Of a DNA stretch of 64,000 nt, positions 10,091 through 21,521 are shown piece by piece (positions within the stretch are counted from its first letter, which is position 1; each line of letters starts with the position of its first letter). Source of the stretch: Toxorhynchites rutilus septentrionalis. Lineage: Eukaryota > Arthropoda > Insecta > Diptera > Culicidae. The stretch lies in assembly GCF_029784135.1 (NCBI RefSeq), contig NC_073746.1:287381348-287445347 (forward strand), read 5' to 3'. The notes under the pieces are model-generated. The model made no database searches and was not told where the DNA came from. It was given only the letters and a program-made list of their open reading frames with translations. The position numbers were made by a program, and so were the translations under genes.

Positions 10091-12600
10091 TCACCGTCGG
10101 ACGTTGTCAGCACTTTGGTCAGCCCTCCACCTTCGCTGCAGCTCCGACATGATTTGTGTGATTGCACTGCTCACGGCATTCCAGATCATCTCGTCGCGAC
10201 ACATCTCCTCCACAATATTCCCGACATGAAGTAAGGGCAGCCCCTCGCGCCTTTCGGTGAACCTGGGACAGACAAAAACGACGTGCTCCGGTGTTTCCTC
10301 CATATCTCCACACTCCGGACAGAGGGGTGAAACTGCGTGCCCGAACCGGTGTAGATATTGCCTGAAACAGCCATGCCCAGACAGAAACTGCGTCAAGTAA
10401 AAGTTAACTTCACCGTGTTTCCTGTTCAACCAGGTCGAAAGTACCGGTATCAGCCTGTACGTCCATCTACCATTTTCTGCCGTATCCCATTTGTCCAACG
10501 ACTCCGCTCTCATCAATTTCCGGATACCTCTGCTTTCCCGTCGCTTGTAGCACTCGCTATCTTCCGCCAGAGTGATGCAGATGGGAATCATTCCGGCGAT
10601 TACACACACAGCTTCTGTCGAAATGGTCCTATAAGCACTTACGACTCGCATGGCCATGAGTCGGAATGTGCTGTTCAGCTTCCTCCGATTTCGGTGGGTT
10701 TCCAGAGCCGCCAACCAGGCAGGGCCACCATACCTCAGTATCGACGAAGATACACTTGCCAAGAGACGCCTCTTGCTGCTGCTTGGGCCAAAGCTATTTG
10801 GCATGATCCTCGCCACCACGTTGATGGCCTTTGACGCCTTCCCACATGCATAGTCGACGTGCTGGTTGAAGTTCAGCCGGTCGTCGATCATGACTCCGAG
10901 GTACTTCACCGCCCGCTTCGAAACGATGGTATGTCCTCCGACCGATACCTCTGCCCGCAGCACTGCCTTACGATTGCTCACTAACAGCACCTCGGTTTTG
11001 TGATGTGCCATCTGGAGCTTTACGCTGTCCATCCAACTACCGATCATGTCTACAGCCTCAGTCGCCAACATTTCCACCTCCTGAACCGTCTCGCCGATTA
11101 CCGTTGTTACGATGTCGTCCGCGAAGCCCACGATCTCCACACCTCTGGGTAGCTTCAGCCTTAGAACACCGTCGTACATCGTGTTCCAAAGCGTAGGACC
11201 TAGGATGGAACCTTGTGGAACTCCCGCCGAGATATTCTTCACTATCTGTCCCCTGTCTGTGTTGTATACCAGGATCCGATTCTGGAAATAACTCCTCAGT
11301 ATCCTGTACAGGTAGCTAGGGACCTTCAATCTGCGTAGCGCCTCGGCGATGGCCTCCCAGCTGGCACTATTGAAGGCGTTCTTCACGTCAATCAAAATCA
11401 CCGCGCAGTAACGGTCGCCTCTTCGTTTTTGTTTAAGCGAGACCTGAGCTTTCTCGATAACTGTCCGAATAGCGTCCACTGTCGACTTTCCTTTCCGGAA
11501 CCCGAACTGCATTTTCGACAATCCGTGGTCATCCTCCGTGCATTTCACCAGTCTGTTGAGAATAACCCTTTCCAAGAGCTTTCCCAAAGTATCCAACAAC
11601 AAATAGGCCTATACGACGCTGGATCTCCAGGTGGCTTTCCTGGTTTCGGGGGCAGCACCAACTTTTGTATCTTCCATTCCGCAGGGAAGAGACCGTCATC
11701 CAGGCATTTCTGCAGCACCACCCTGAACATGTCGGGGAAAGCAAGGATCGCCGATTTCAGGGCCACATTGGGGATTCCGTCGGGGCCGGGTGCTTTTTTC
11801 AACTTTAGACCTTTTGCCACCGCGATGAGTTCTTCGTTGGTGACTTGTGCGTTCTCTGCTTCGTCCTCACCGTACAGTGTGGGTGGCCACGTCGGTGGGT
11901 CGTGCTGCGGAAAGAGTCCATTCACAATGACCTCGAGTTTTTCCGGACATAATTCCATGGGAGTCGTTGAACTACGGAATTTCGCCATCACGATTCGATA
12001 TGCTTCACCCCAAAGATTTGCGTCGACGTCTCGACACAGCTCCCTATAGCAGTTCGATTTGCTCCTACGTATCTCTCGTTTCAAGGCGGCTCTGGTCGCT
12101 CGGAAAGACGCGCGGAGCTCCTCTCTCTCTACATCGGTTCGTGCCCTCTGGACTCTTCTTCTGGCTCGTAGACAGTTATCGCGGAGGATGCTGAGTGTCA
12201 CGTTCCACCAGTAGGCTGGACGTCGTTCATTCGTCGGGTTCAGTCTTCTCGGCATCGCTGTATCGCATGCCCTCACCAATGTTCCTGTCAGCCCGTCGGC
12301 GCTCAGATTAAGAGTTCTGCTGTCTATGCGTAGTGCTTCGACGAAAAGCTCCTTGTCAAAAACCTTTGTCCTCCACTTCCGCTCAAAGGTTTTTGTATTC
12401 CGTACCGCTGCGGGATTCCGTTGGCCGACACTATACAGGATTGCCTGGTGGTCGCTGTGTGTGTATCCCTCCGACACTCTCCACTTCGTATTAGCCGCCA
12501 GTGATGGACTGCAGAAAGTTACATCGATGATGGATTCGCGGCCGTCCCTTCGAAAGGTGCTGCTAGTGCCTTCGTTCAGAAGTGTGACATCTAGTTTTGC
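10091..12600 (-). pseudogene. R1-clade ORF2: endonuclease remnant and reverse transcriptase, broken
   Basis: Two overlapping frames (11545-12477 upstream, 10091-11602 downstream) make one ORF2 split by a single-base frameshift near 11605. The upstream part holds only the C-terminal endonuclease segment (ESIIDVTF, then THSDHQAI), an RT linker and AKGLKLKKAPGPDGIPN. The downstream part has the RT palm motifs LIDVKNAFNS (about residue 71), GVPQGSILGP (about 127) and FADD (about 160). It ends in a CCHC-type cluster (CPECGDMEETPEHVVFVC) typical of R1-clade proteins. The N-terminal endonuclease is missing through the deletion near 12615. It cannot make active protein. Confidence 0.88.
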
Positions 12601-12608
12601 GAAGGCTT

Positions 12609-13643
12609 CTAGTAGGCCTTTCTCAGCCGGATTGTCATTGGCACATCGCCAAGGTCACATTGTGACTGTAACGCAGTTCTCAATTCCTCAACAGTCGTGA
12701 TCTCGTCCAGATACCGGCACTCGATGGTTGATTCCTGAGAGAGAGCTCTCACCTTCGCCTCCTCCCCTAGTGACTTCTCAATGAGTTGTTTGAAAGCAGA
12801 GCTCTTAACCGCTGGATCTTTTTTAAGCTCGAAGAGCATCTCGCCTTTCTGCGTGCGCCTAGTTTTCACGACGTTCTCGCCCAGTGTCTGCAACTCCGGA
12901 TCGTCTCTCACTTTCCGAAGGATAGCTGCATACGATACTCCTGCTGACACTTCAACGATCAAAGCATCGCCCTTGATTCGCTCCACTCGAGGTCCGAGTT
13001 TCTTCTTTTCCTGCTCAACTTTTTTCTTCTTCTCCTTCTGTTTTTTGCGTTTTTCTGCCTGGTTATCGACAGTACGCCATTCACTGCTTTCACCTCCTTT
13101 CGCGTTACTCAGATCGTTCTTGGCCTTTTTCAGCTCTTCTTCTTCTCCTGGGGTGTCCCTCCTTCTCTTGTCCGATCGTGTGTTCAGAGGACCCTTCGGC
13201 GTCTCAAGTATCTCGACGGGTTTCTCATTCGCCTCGAGCAGAGCCTTTTCAGCACCCTCTGCTCTCATCTGCAGCTCCTTATGCTCGCGTTCAGCAACCA
13301 TGACGACCGATCTGATGCTCGTCACCAGATGTTTTATTTTTAAGTGGACATTGTTTTTGTCCTTTACGAACTCGTAAAGTTCGTTGACCTTTTTCCTAAC
13401 GTCCGTGATGCTGAGCCTCCCAAGTTGCCCTTCTTGGGATGCGCTTGAGGTCAGCGTAAACAACTGGCTTTGTACGGAGCCAAGATCTCCTTGGAATGCT
13501 TGGGCAGCAAACACTTCTTGTGGTTTTGTGTTGCTTGTACTCGTTGTGGCTACTCGAGTGACAGGTGACCTCAGCATTCGTCCGCTTCTCGCGAACACAT
13601 TCTCATCTCCATCGTTTGTTGGTGTGTTATTGCAACTATTCAT
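12609..13643 (-). pseudogene. R1-clade ORF1 (Gag-like), C-terminally truncated
   Basis: A 344-residue open frame. The first half is Gln/Ser/Thr-rich, the centre (about residues 185-225) is a very basic Lys/Glu-rich segment, and the end is a conserved Gag-like fold (VSAGVSYAAILRKVRDDPEL onward). In this family CCHC zinc knuckles follow VPMTIRLRKAY, but here the frame stops at that point and endonuclease sequence begins. So an internal deletion removed the knuckles and the start of ORF2. The protein would normally coat the element RNA. Confidence 0.78.
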
Positions 13644-15064
13644 ATTTTTCTGGGTCCCAACTTCGGGCCGCTATCTCCGCTCGTTGTACATAGTCGCTAC
13701 CAGTGATCCCATGGTTATCTATGCAAGCAGTGAGGCCATGCAGGGGTTGACACGGTCCTTCATGGGGACCGTGTTCAGAGCCAGATCAGCGCAAGTCAGG
13801 AATGTGACATCTGACGCCTAGTACCTAGTGCCTGGGCCTAGACGAGCATCGAACGTACCCGAAGACTTGCCAAGTTATTACCGGGACGGGGGCAACCGCA
13901 CTATTAGCCCAAACGCCATTTCAGGACGGTGTCACCCTTCCTTACTCAGGGAACAGGATAGTACGACTGTCAGCCTTTAGCGTCGTGTTGAAATCGTTTC
14001 CGTATCGTGTCCGTTTTCTATGTCGTAACCAGTATGTCATAATCAGGATCTTACTGGCGTCAATCCTGATGTGCTTGGCACTCCTCTCGTGGCTCCTGTA
14101 CACGGTATTTCCCCCGTGCAATCTCCAATAGGCTTTACCGCGCCCTTACTCGCGTTGTCATCCGATTAGTCGCCTCATACGACAGGGACAGGGACCAAGA
14201 CCCGAAGTGCTATTCTAGGCCGGCAACTCCACAAGTCTGTCTGGCAAATCCTATGATGGTCAATCTGTCGGCATCGAAGAAAATAATGAGCCAAATCGAA
14301 GAATTTCATGCCAACTCGACTGGCCATTAGCTATTGACATGTTCTGCAAACTTTTTTCTTGTTAGAAATATGTCAAGCACTAACCAAACGGGAGAATTTT
14401 AGAGAACATTACTTTTCCAGTAGTTTCCATACAAAAATGCAATATACTCCCAAAACTATCAAAGACAGAAAGTTGACGTTTTCGACATTAGTCCACATTT
14501 AATAAGATCTAAGACTTTGTCGAACACACTATAGCGCTATATTAACTTTAAATAAAATTAGGTTTAATTATAAATAAAATTAGTTGTAATTTTTTTAAAG
14601 AAAATATGAAAAAGTTGTTGTTAGAAAATCTTTTTTCTTGTAAAACTGCCCATCTTCCGATGTATGGATGACTTTTTGGTAAATGTATGGGCTATTCTTA
14701 TAATTTTTTTGAGAGTTTAAAAACGTTTTGAGAAAAATTAATTTAATTTTTTGAAATATTTTTTTTTTAGTGTATTTTTGTGTATTTTTGATTTTTTTTC
14801 ATAAAAATGTTATTTCAAACAGTTTATTACATTTCATTTGTTGAATTTTATTTTAATTTAAATTTCAATTGAATTTTAATTTTTTTTATAAGTAATGAGG
14901 AAAAACACTTTGGCCCTTTTCAAAAAGTAGTCTAGTTTGTGTTTGGAAATTTAATGTATGCAACATTGCTTAAATTACCGATGCCTTTACACCCACAACG
15001 TTTCACTACAACCTAAGATGGTGATTCTAACTCCTTAGACGAGTTGACATGAAATTCGTCATAT

Positions 15065-15337
15065 CTTCTTCTTCTTCAATGGCACTAACGTTCCTAGAGG
15101 AACTTCGCCGTCTCAACGTAGTATTACTTGCGTCATTTTTATTAGTACTAAGTTGAGATTTCTATGCCAAATAACACGCCTTGAATGCATTCTAAGTGGC
15201 AAGTTCTAGAATACGCGTGATCACAGTGCAAGTCGGAGTAAATTTCTCTGAAGAAAAATTCCCCCGACCAGAACGGGAATCGAACCCGAACACCCGGCAT
15301 GTTAGTTATGACGCTAACCACTCGGCCAAGGGAGCAC
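15065..15337 (-). mobile_element. tRNA-derived SINE (Feilai-like), 12-bp target duplication
   Basis: On the minus strand a tRNA-like head has box A (TGGCCGAGTGG) and box B (GGTTCGATTCC), followed by a tRNA-unrelated body and a tail of GAA triplets (CTTCTTCTTCTTC on the plus strand at 15065). Target duplication AATTCGTCATAT is exact at 15053-15064 and 15338-15349. A head-less copy lies at 61158-61341. The Feilai comparison rests on recalled features (tRNA head, triplet tail) and is tentative. Confidence 0.87.
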
Positions 15338-15930
15338 AATTCGTCATATAGTACTCGCCGAATTCTAGACCGATCTCACAGCCATGCACTTTCGCCACTC
15401 CAGCGTCTCGGTACACGAAATTATTGTAACACTTACAACTAGCTATCTTTTTTTCACTGGATAGTAATCTAACTAGTTTTGCCAAATTTCCTTTTATATT
15501 GTTTACATCATGTGAGTAACGTAGTAGTGTATTCTGTTTCGGTTAAGATGAATGTGAATCAAAAACGCATGGGAAAAAATTGTATTTGTAAAAATTGTAA
15601 AAATGTAAAATCGGTAAGGAAGATTAAGGTCCGAAATCCCAATATTTCGACAAGTGAGGTTGCCAATAAGGTCATCTTTACGAAAAGCAAAATCCAGAGT
15701 AAAGGCTGGATCACATGCATATAAGGTCATGATCTTTCCAAAGATCGATGAACACCAGCGAACTGTTGCCAAAACCCGTCCAATAATTTTGGTAAACATA
15801 TTGGTAAACGCAGAACCTTTTGGCAAATTGAACTAAATGCTGATTGCACCAATCCATAAATCTGACATCACAATGTTCGAAAGCATTTCACACAGTCTGC
15901 TAAGAGAGAGTTGGGAAAGATGGACTCATT

Positions 15931-16040
15931 TTTTTTACGTAGAACTACGTCTTTCAGGAAGGGTGCCAAATCAGAAAACAGATGACATTTTTTTGAAATA
16001 AAGTTAACGTTGATAACTATTTTCACTGTGAACGGATTCT
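15931..16040 (+). repeat. Repeat headed by a GACGTAG-type palindrome, copy 2
   Basis: Matches 6111-6235: AAGGGTGCCAAATCAGAAAAC, AAATAAAGTTAACGTT and TGAACGGATT in the same order. The palindrome variant TACGTAGAACTACGTC is at 15936-15951. Confidence 0.6.
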
Positions 16041-16433
16041 CATGGACGGGTTACTGTCATACTAATGAAGGATACATTTCTCCATAATTCAAGAACTAAT
16101 CAAGCAAACAGAACTAAATTTGAGTGTCTGTCTTCATTCCATCATATTTTCTCTATAAAACATTTATATTCCATGTAACGGAGAAACATGTTATTTGCAA
16201 GTGGTTAAAAAATCTTGAACGAGAATTGTGTCTGAAAATAACCTGATATTATAATGATAAGTTTTGGTGGAAGTTCTGGGAATTTCATAGTAAAAGGTAA
16301 ACTCAACGGGGTCGATTAGAAGATCAATCAATGAACAGTTCTGCCATTGGACCCTTGAACTTGCGCTTAGTAAGAAAACGTGAATGTTTGAAGAACAAAA
16401 ACAAATTTTAGGCGGGACGAAGTTTGCCGGGTA
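16040..16433 (+). mobile_element. Helitron-like non-autonomous repeat, truncated
   Basis: Belongs to the family at 31990-33377, 37573-38965, 55799-57077 and 25321-25605. Shared landmarks are TTCCATGTAACGGAGAAA, TTATTTGCAAGTGG, AGATCAATCAATG and GGCGGGACGAAGTTTGCCGG near the 3' end. This copy stops at GCCGGGT without the terminal CAGCTAG. Assignment to Helitrons rests on the TC...CTAG-T ends of the complete copies and is inference. Confidence 0.6.
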
Positions 16434-16654
16434 AATAAAAACATTATTTGTAATTTGTAATCTACAAAGAGCAACTCGATGTAAATTTTCATCTGCATAA
16501 AATAAGGTTATCATTTTCATCGAGTTTTTTTTTTTGTTTTTTCTCGTTACGTGTGTGTTTCATCATCACTTTTCTTCCAGTTTGTCGAATCAGCGGTAAG
16601 TTTTCTCATATTTACTCCAGAAATATTGTCGAAAAATTATGGATGGGTTATACC

Positions 16655-16795
16655 TATGATATAAGCGCAAGGTTGACGTAGGACTGCCGTTGGCTTATTA
16701 ATCTTAGTTGGCAATTGTATTTCTTCAATTAGCAATAATTCCACCTCGGATGTTCCTCATTGGGTACGATATCGCCGCTGCGCAGTGCTATCTTT
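16655..16795 (+). repeat. Dispersed repeat, copy 1 (copy 2 at 17913-18045)
   Basis: Both copies contain TATACCTATGATATAA, GACGTAGGACTGCCGTTGGC, AGCAATAATTCCACCTCGG and TTCCTCATTGGGTAC. They lie about 1.25 kb apart in the same orientation. Non-coding. Confidence 0.7.
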
Positions 16796-17099
16796 TGTGT
16801 ATTGAATCAATTATTGATTAAACTAGTGAATGAATGAAACTATTTACGAATTCAATTGCAAACAAATACCAATTTATGCATTACGGCAGTAGTTATCGCA
16901 GCAAATAGTTTGCCTAATCATCAAACAGTATGCGTAGAAGTTCATTGAGCTGGCGACATGAAGGGATATCTTCCAATGCAGTCTTGAATAATCGAACCAA
17001 ACCGTTGCATTTGTACCCGCTTTTGTAGACCGTGATAGCAAAACGAATTCTGAAGTGTAAAAATGTTTGGGGATATAAAAGTATTGCCGACTTGAATGT

Positions 17100-17400
17100 A
17101 TCTGCAATGTCGATTCTCCCAACTTCTTGGTTTTGGCATCTGTATTGTGAGAACACATTCCGGTGTGCAAAATGCAAGGGAGTACAAAAGTACTCGTAGT
17201 TTGCATCTTTCCCCAGGCTTCATGGTTTTGAAGTCTGTGTTAGGGAAACATTCCAATTTTCAAAAACGCAAACGAGTACGAAAGTTCTAAATAACGAGTG
17301 CTTGCCTCTAAATTTCTATGCCGATTTCCACAGGCTCCATGGTTCTGAAGTCTGTGTTAGGGAAACATCCATCCTTTCTAGCGGTCGTACCTCACTCGTT
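17100..17400 (+). repeat. Tandem-type minisatellite related to 34796-34960 and 36080-36160
   Basis: Diverged repeat units contain TGCCGATTTCC, AGGCT(T/C)CATGGTT and GAAGTCTGTGTTAGGGAAAC, the last repeated at about 120-bp intervals. Related units in the palindrome arms read GCCGATTTCCCC and GATGTCTCTGTTAGGGA. Confidence 0.5.
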
Positions 17401-17459
17401 GCGCTATCGTAACTGAGTGGATTTCTGAGCGACACTCGCTTATATACCAATTGTTGTGA

Positions 17460-17700
17460 TTTCAATAGCCTGTTTTGAAAGCAATTTTAGGGTTATTGAA
17501 ACAAGTTTTTGGATCAAAAAGTAACAATCATATAACGCGTAAACATTTTATCTTTCAAATGAAGTGTTTATCATACCATTTCGTTCAGTTGTTTAGGAGC
17601 TATTAACGCTTAAAATCTTTTTCTCCGGCGTAACGCTTTCATTTTCGAAACTTTGAACTTACACCCCAGTATAGAAATTTACGACGTAGTTCTACGTCAA
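17460..17700 (-). repeat. Diverged copy of the palindrome-arm segment 33724-33960
   Basis: The reverse complement follows the same order: a GACGTAG-type palindrome (GACGTAGTTCTACGTC at 17683-17698), GTTCAAAGTTTCGAAA, a TGATA-type centre, then TTTCAATAACCC in place of TTTCAATAGC. It shows the segment existed as a dispersed repeat before the inverted duplication. Confidence 0.55.
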
Positions 17701-17912
17701 AAAATAATAATCAAGTTGGGTAAGACGGACACTCCACCGAAGGGAAAGACAAACATTTTGTTTTGAAAACAATTTGGTTATCTCCTCCTTCTTTTTTAAC
17801 AGATACGCACTGACTACGTTCGCAAGTGCAACCAGAGACGAATGAGCAGAGCGATTTTCTAAATGTAATCCAAATTCGCAATTCCAAATGCCGGAAACTA
17901 CAGTGTGTTTCA

Positions 17913-18045
17913 GATTATACCTATGATATAACTGCAAGATTGACGTAGGACTGCCGTTGGCTTAGTAGTTAATTGTATTTCTTCAATTAGCAATAATTCC
18001 ACCTCGGATGTTCCTCATTGGGTACAATATCGCCGCTGCTCGATA
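17913..18045 (+). repeat. Dispersed repeat, copy 2 of 16655-16795
   Basis: It sits between two partial copies of the left end of the Tc-like element that follows: GCCGGAAACTACAGTG occurs near 17889 and again near 18049. This suggests a local duplication or an insertion into that end. Confidence 0.65.
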
Positions 18046-18058
18046 GTGCCGGAAACTA

Positions 18059-18599
18059 CAGTGTTTTTCAGATTAAACGCTCAAGCAACAAACTTTAATA
18101 ACTTCTACAAAATGGAACCGATTTTTATTTCTAAAAAGCGAAAATAAAGCTTATTATAGGACATTTTCGATGTGATCACCCCTTTTTCGACAACGCGTTT
18201 TAAACGGTGAGCAAAATTCTTCATGCACAACTCTAACATTACGACTTCGATGCTGTTGAAAATCCGAGTTCCTCCAAATTTTGTGGCTTATTAACATAGC
18301 AATGGTCCATCACGTACCCCCAGAGCAAGTAATCGACGACGAGAAATGTTGAAATTCTTACCATAAGAGTACAAAGTTTCATTAAGGCTTCGGTTGCCCG
18401 AGCAATACGATTTCACTAAAAATACACGTTCTTGTAAACTGTACATCTTGATACTAAAAACCATCCGATCAGACTGAACGAATAGCTGAATACTATCATT
18501 CCGAAGTGGGGAATGTAGTGTTACCATCGTGGGAGCGAAAAAAAATAACAAGGAACTATTCGATTGTTTTTGCGTGTGCGTTTAATCTGAAAGACCCTG
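18059..18599 (-). mobile_element. Deleted Tc1-like element with transposase N-terminal remnant
   Basis: Terminal inverted repeats of about 24 bp: the left end reads CAGTGTTTTTCAGATTAAACGC and the inverted right end CAGGGTCTTTCAGATTAAACGC. TA flanks both sides (18057-18058 and 18600-18601). From 18446 leftward on the minus strand a frame gives MYSLQERVFLVKSY, typical of the N-terminal helix-turn-helix (DUF4817-type) of some Tc1/IS630 transposases. No catalytic domain remains in 541 bp, so it is a non-autonomous deletion derivative. Confidence 0.72.
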
Positions 18600-19014
18600 T
18601 ATTTTAGACGCGAAAAAATGAGAAAAATTACAAGCACTTCTAGATAATTTTATTAAAGCCTTTTTGTTCGATCCCGTCAAGTGTCCGTCTTTCCCGACTC
18701 ATTCTAGTTTTTCCAGATATTTACATTTTGCAAAGTTTCTGTCCCAAAAAAAAATTATTATAAAAAGAGACTTAGACTTTCAATTTGTGGTGAGATAGCT
18801 ATATATTTCTCATGAAATTCATGAAAACCACCCTTCCCCTACATGCATAAAACGCCAAACAAAGCCTCAAGTAATTTACATCAAAAATGTATCCATCAAC
18901 TCATCGCTTATGTACACAGATGTTATCATTATAATGTGATGAAAATGTGGACAAACTTCAACATTCGCACGGTCAATTAGTTCTAGAATAAACTTCAACA
19001 GAAATACTTTCACC

Positions 19015-19633
19015 ATGTGTTTCAGCTGGTTCAGTGTAAACGATATTTACGGATCTGTAAAACCAGTGTATTATTTGCTGAGAATATTTGGCCTAGCTGC
19101 ATTACCGTTAGATCCAACCCCAAAAGAAGAGAACTTAATCTTTTCTTTGCTCTATTTGGCTGGATACATCGCCGGTTATGTGTATCTAACGATCACCTTA
19201 TATAACGCAACCTCAGTTCATGTCTTATACCAATCGGTCATTCTTATTAGTGCAGATGATATGTTTATCGGTTTACTATGCTTTCTAGCTGTTTACTGCA
19301 TAGGTTCAAGCTACTTAATGCGAGAGAAAACTGCTGCGATTATGCGCAAACAGCACGAGGTGGATACAGTTTTGTTAAAATTGGGAGCAGAACAACAATT
19401 TCGTCAGCATAATTTCTGGCTAGTGGGTATAGTAATCTTCGCGTTGTGTTGCTGCCTCTCAACCTGTGTTTTGTATTATATTTACCTCGCAAGCCTTGGA
19501 ATTGCGATGAAACTAAATTCTCTACACCAAGTGACACTTTTCACGCAAACAATTTCGATCTGGTGATGTGCTTCGGACTATCGATGATGATTTTCCTGGA
19601 GCAGCGATTCAGCTGTACCAACAAAGTTTGCAG
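19015..19633 (+). pseudogene. Gustatory receptor-type first exon (subfamily A), one frameshift
   Basis: Related to the exon at 8189, with NDIY near the start, KQHEVDTVLLKLG in the intracellular loop and LEQRFS near the end. Membrane segments lie at about residues 45-65, 82-102 and 137-162, and the fourth is in the shifted frame. The reading frame changes once near 19550 (between the VTLFTQTISI segment and NNFDLVMCFG). After it the sequence ends VCR at phase-2 donor AG|GTAAGC (19633/19634). One frameshift in about 205 codons with a good donor may be recent decay, a null allele or a sequence error. The start at 19015 leaves a shorter N-terminus than its relative. Confidence 0.78.
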
Positions 19634-20216
19634 GTAAGCGTTTTTGATAGAAAAAAAACCTTTCCACTTATCTTAAATAGCATACGAGGAGTGACCAATG
19701 AGTAATGAGACTGAATTTAATAAATAAAATGTACGCATATGCCAAACATCAGTTCTTCAGGATGCAATACTTCTCGTCATCGACTACGTATATCTTTGAG
19801 AGTATAAAGGATTTTGAATAGAAGTCGATTGTTCAAACCGGGAGGACGTTATACATAGATGGACCATAAAATAAGTTCCGCATTTGATCTAGTATTGTAA
19901 CCGTTCTCGAACGTATTAGATTCCTCGCATACCGAATATTGTTTTCAGGATTTGTGGTCGATAGGTCAAGGTTACAATTTGTGTTAGGTCAATGTTACAA
20001 ATAACTTTTATTTTTGGATTTAGCTTGGATTTAAAGGCATGACCCCTAAATAAGAGAAATCACTGTAGATGAGAATGTATACAACCATGATGAAAAGTTA
20101 ACAGATAATTTCTGCGTACAAATTCACTAACACAATACATGAACTATTTAAGAAAAATAGCTTTTTAAATGTACTGTTAGAAAATCTTACTCAAAAATTG
20201 TATTTGATATTACAAA

Positions 20217-20524
20217 CTTTTATATCTCAAAGAACTCCCCCTTCGATATTTTTTTGTATTTTTTAATTGTGTCCTAGGATAAAACATTATATACAATGTT
20301 TCATGTAGAACAGCATATAGATTCCATTTTTCATGTTACTTTTCTTAAATGGTTAGGATTTCATAAAGTATTGAAATTTCATAAATGTTCTAAAATTTAT
20401 ATCTCCATTTTGGTGAGTTTACCACGGCGCCACTGTGTGTCAAGCTTGGTTAAATTGGGAGAGTTTTACAATCAAAATATATAAAAAAAAGTATCGAAGA
20501 GGGGCTGTTTTGAGATATAAAAAA
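20217..20524. repeat. Possible MITE with imperfect inverted ends
   Basis: The left end TTTATATCTCAAAGAAC followed by CCCCCTTCGATA has an inverted counterpart at the right (TATCGAAGAGGGGCTG, then TTTTGAGATATAAA). The ends match with several mismatches and enclose about 230 bp with no meaningful frame. No target duplication could be fixed, so this is tentative. Confidence 0.4.
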
Positions 20525-21521
20525 AATAAATTTGATTTTTTTTTAAATTAGTAGTTATTTAAATTGGTCGTATGATAACGAAAAATGTAATTTTAGGTAG
20601 CTTCCAACATATGTATACAGTATCAATAAAATCGAAGAGGGTCGCGTCAAAATTTGCTGTTTTTTGGTTGATTTTGCGTTGAATTGCCATATAAACACTC
20701 GTGATTCCAAATCGCATTCTTACACACCTAGTGAGCGAACAACAGTCGCTCACAGTGGACCATTTCATCCCAATCTCCACCCCTGCGTGATTCTCTTACC
20801 AGCCATTATACATGTAAATAGCTGCGCCGGAGCGAAGCGAACAGTCATTTTCTGACCTTGAAGTAGTCTAGTCGATTTTCCACTCTTTTCAGCTTCTGTT
20901 TGACAATAACCCAATGTTTCTCAATTAGGCGGAATTGAGAGCAGAATCCTGAATAGACTCTGTTTCAGTGTCCTGTTTGTTGCTTACCGTCCCGAAAAGA
21001 TCGAAATCCTTCTCGCAGACGAATCCTCCAGACGGTGCTTTGGCTGGCATTGAATTCTTTGGCGATATCATAATCCGACAGTCTTGGGTTCGTTCTTAAC
21101 CCTTTCCCGTACAATATCGAGTCTCATTCGTAGTGTACTTGGATAACATAGGCGCTAGAATGCTCAGCAGAGTAGTGAAATCACTTAATGTGAGACGTAT
21201 TAAATAATACAGGAAGGGGTTAACACCTTCAAATGCAGCTTCTGATCCTTAGTTCCATTACGAGGCTTGCTATGATTCGGCCGATCGATAGTACACCGGT
21301 CACGGAAATGTTGGAAAATTCTGACTAAAAGTAAGTTTTGGCTCGCGGCTTTCATCAAGTACGACTCCTTTGAAACAAAATGAATACTGACGAACTTTTC
21401 AATACTGAAAAAGGTAGCATTTCGATACAAATTGCTGTCAAATAAACAATGCATCCAGGTATTAAGTGACTCGAACTCTATTAGATCTTTGTTACGCTCC
21501 ACAAGACAACGTAGCCAAGTA

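Larger units (their letters stand above)
9241..14230 (-). mobile_element. R1-clade non-LTR retrotransposon, with 12-bp target duplication
   Basis: Transcribed right to left. The plus strand starts with a T-run at 9241 (the poly(A) tail of the minus strand). Target duplication ACAAGTCTGTCT is exact at 9229-9240 and 14231-14242, so both true ends are present. Order along the element: about 590 bp 5' leader (13644-14230), ORF1 (12609-13643), endonuclease remnant plus reverse transcriptase (10091-12600), then a 3' region with 78-81-bp repeats. The RT looks R1-like, but the site is not ribosomal DNA. A deletion between ORF1 and ORF2 plus a frameshift makes it inactive. Confidence 0.9.

Noticed and set aside
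12781..13821. Plus-strand open frames of 198 and 145 codons
   Set aside because: They are antisense shadows of retrotransposon ORF1, whose coding sense is on the minus strand.
15267..15337. tRNA gene on the minus strand
   Set aside because: Boxes A and B are present, but the segment is the head of a SINE with target duplications and a GAA tail, not an isolated tRNA gene.
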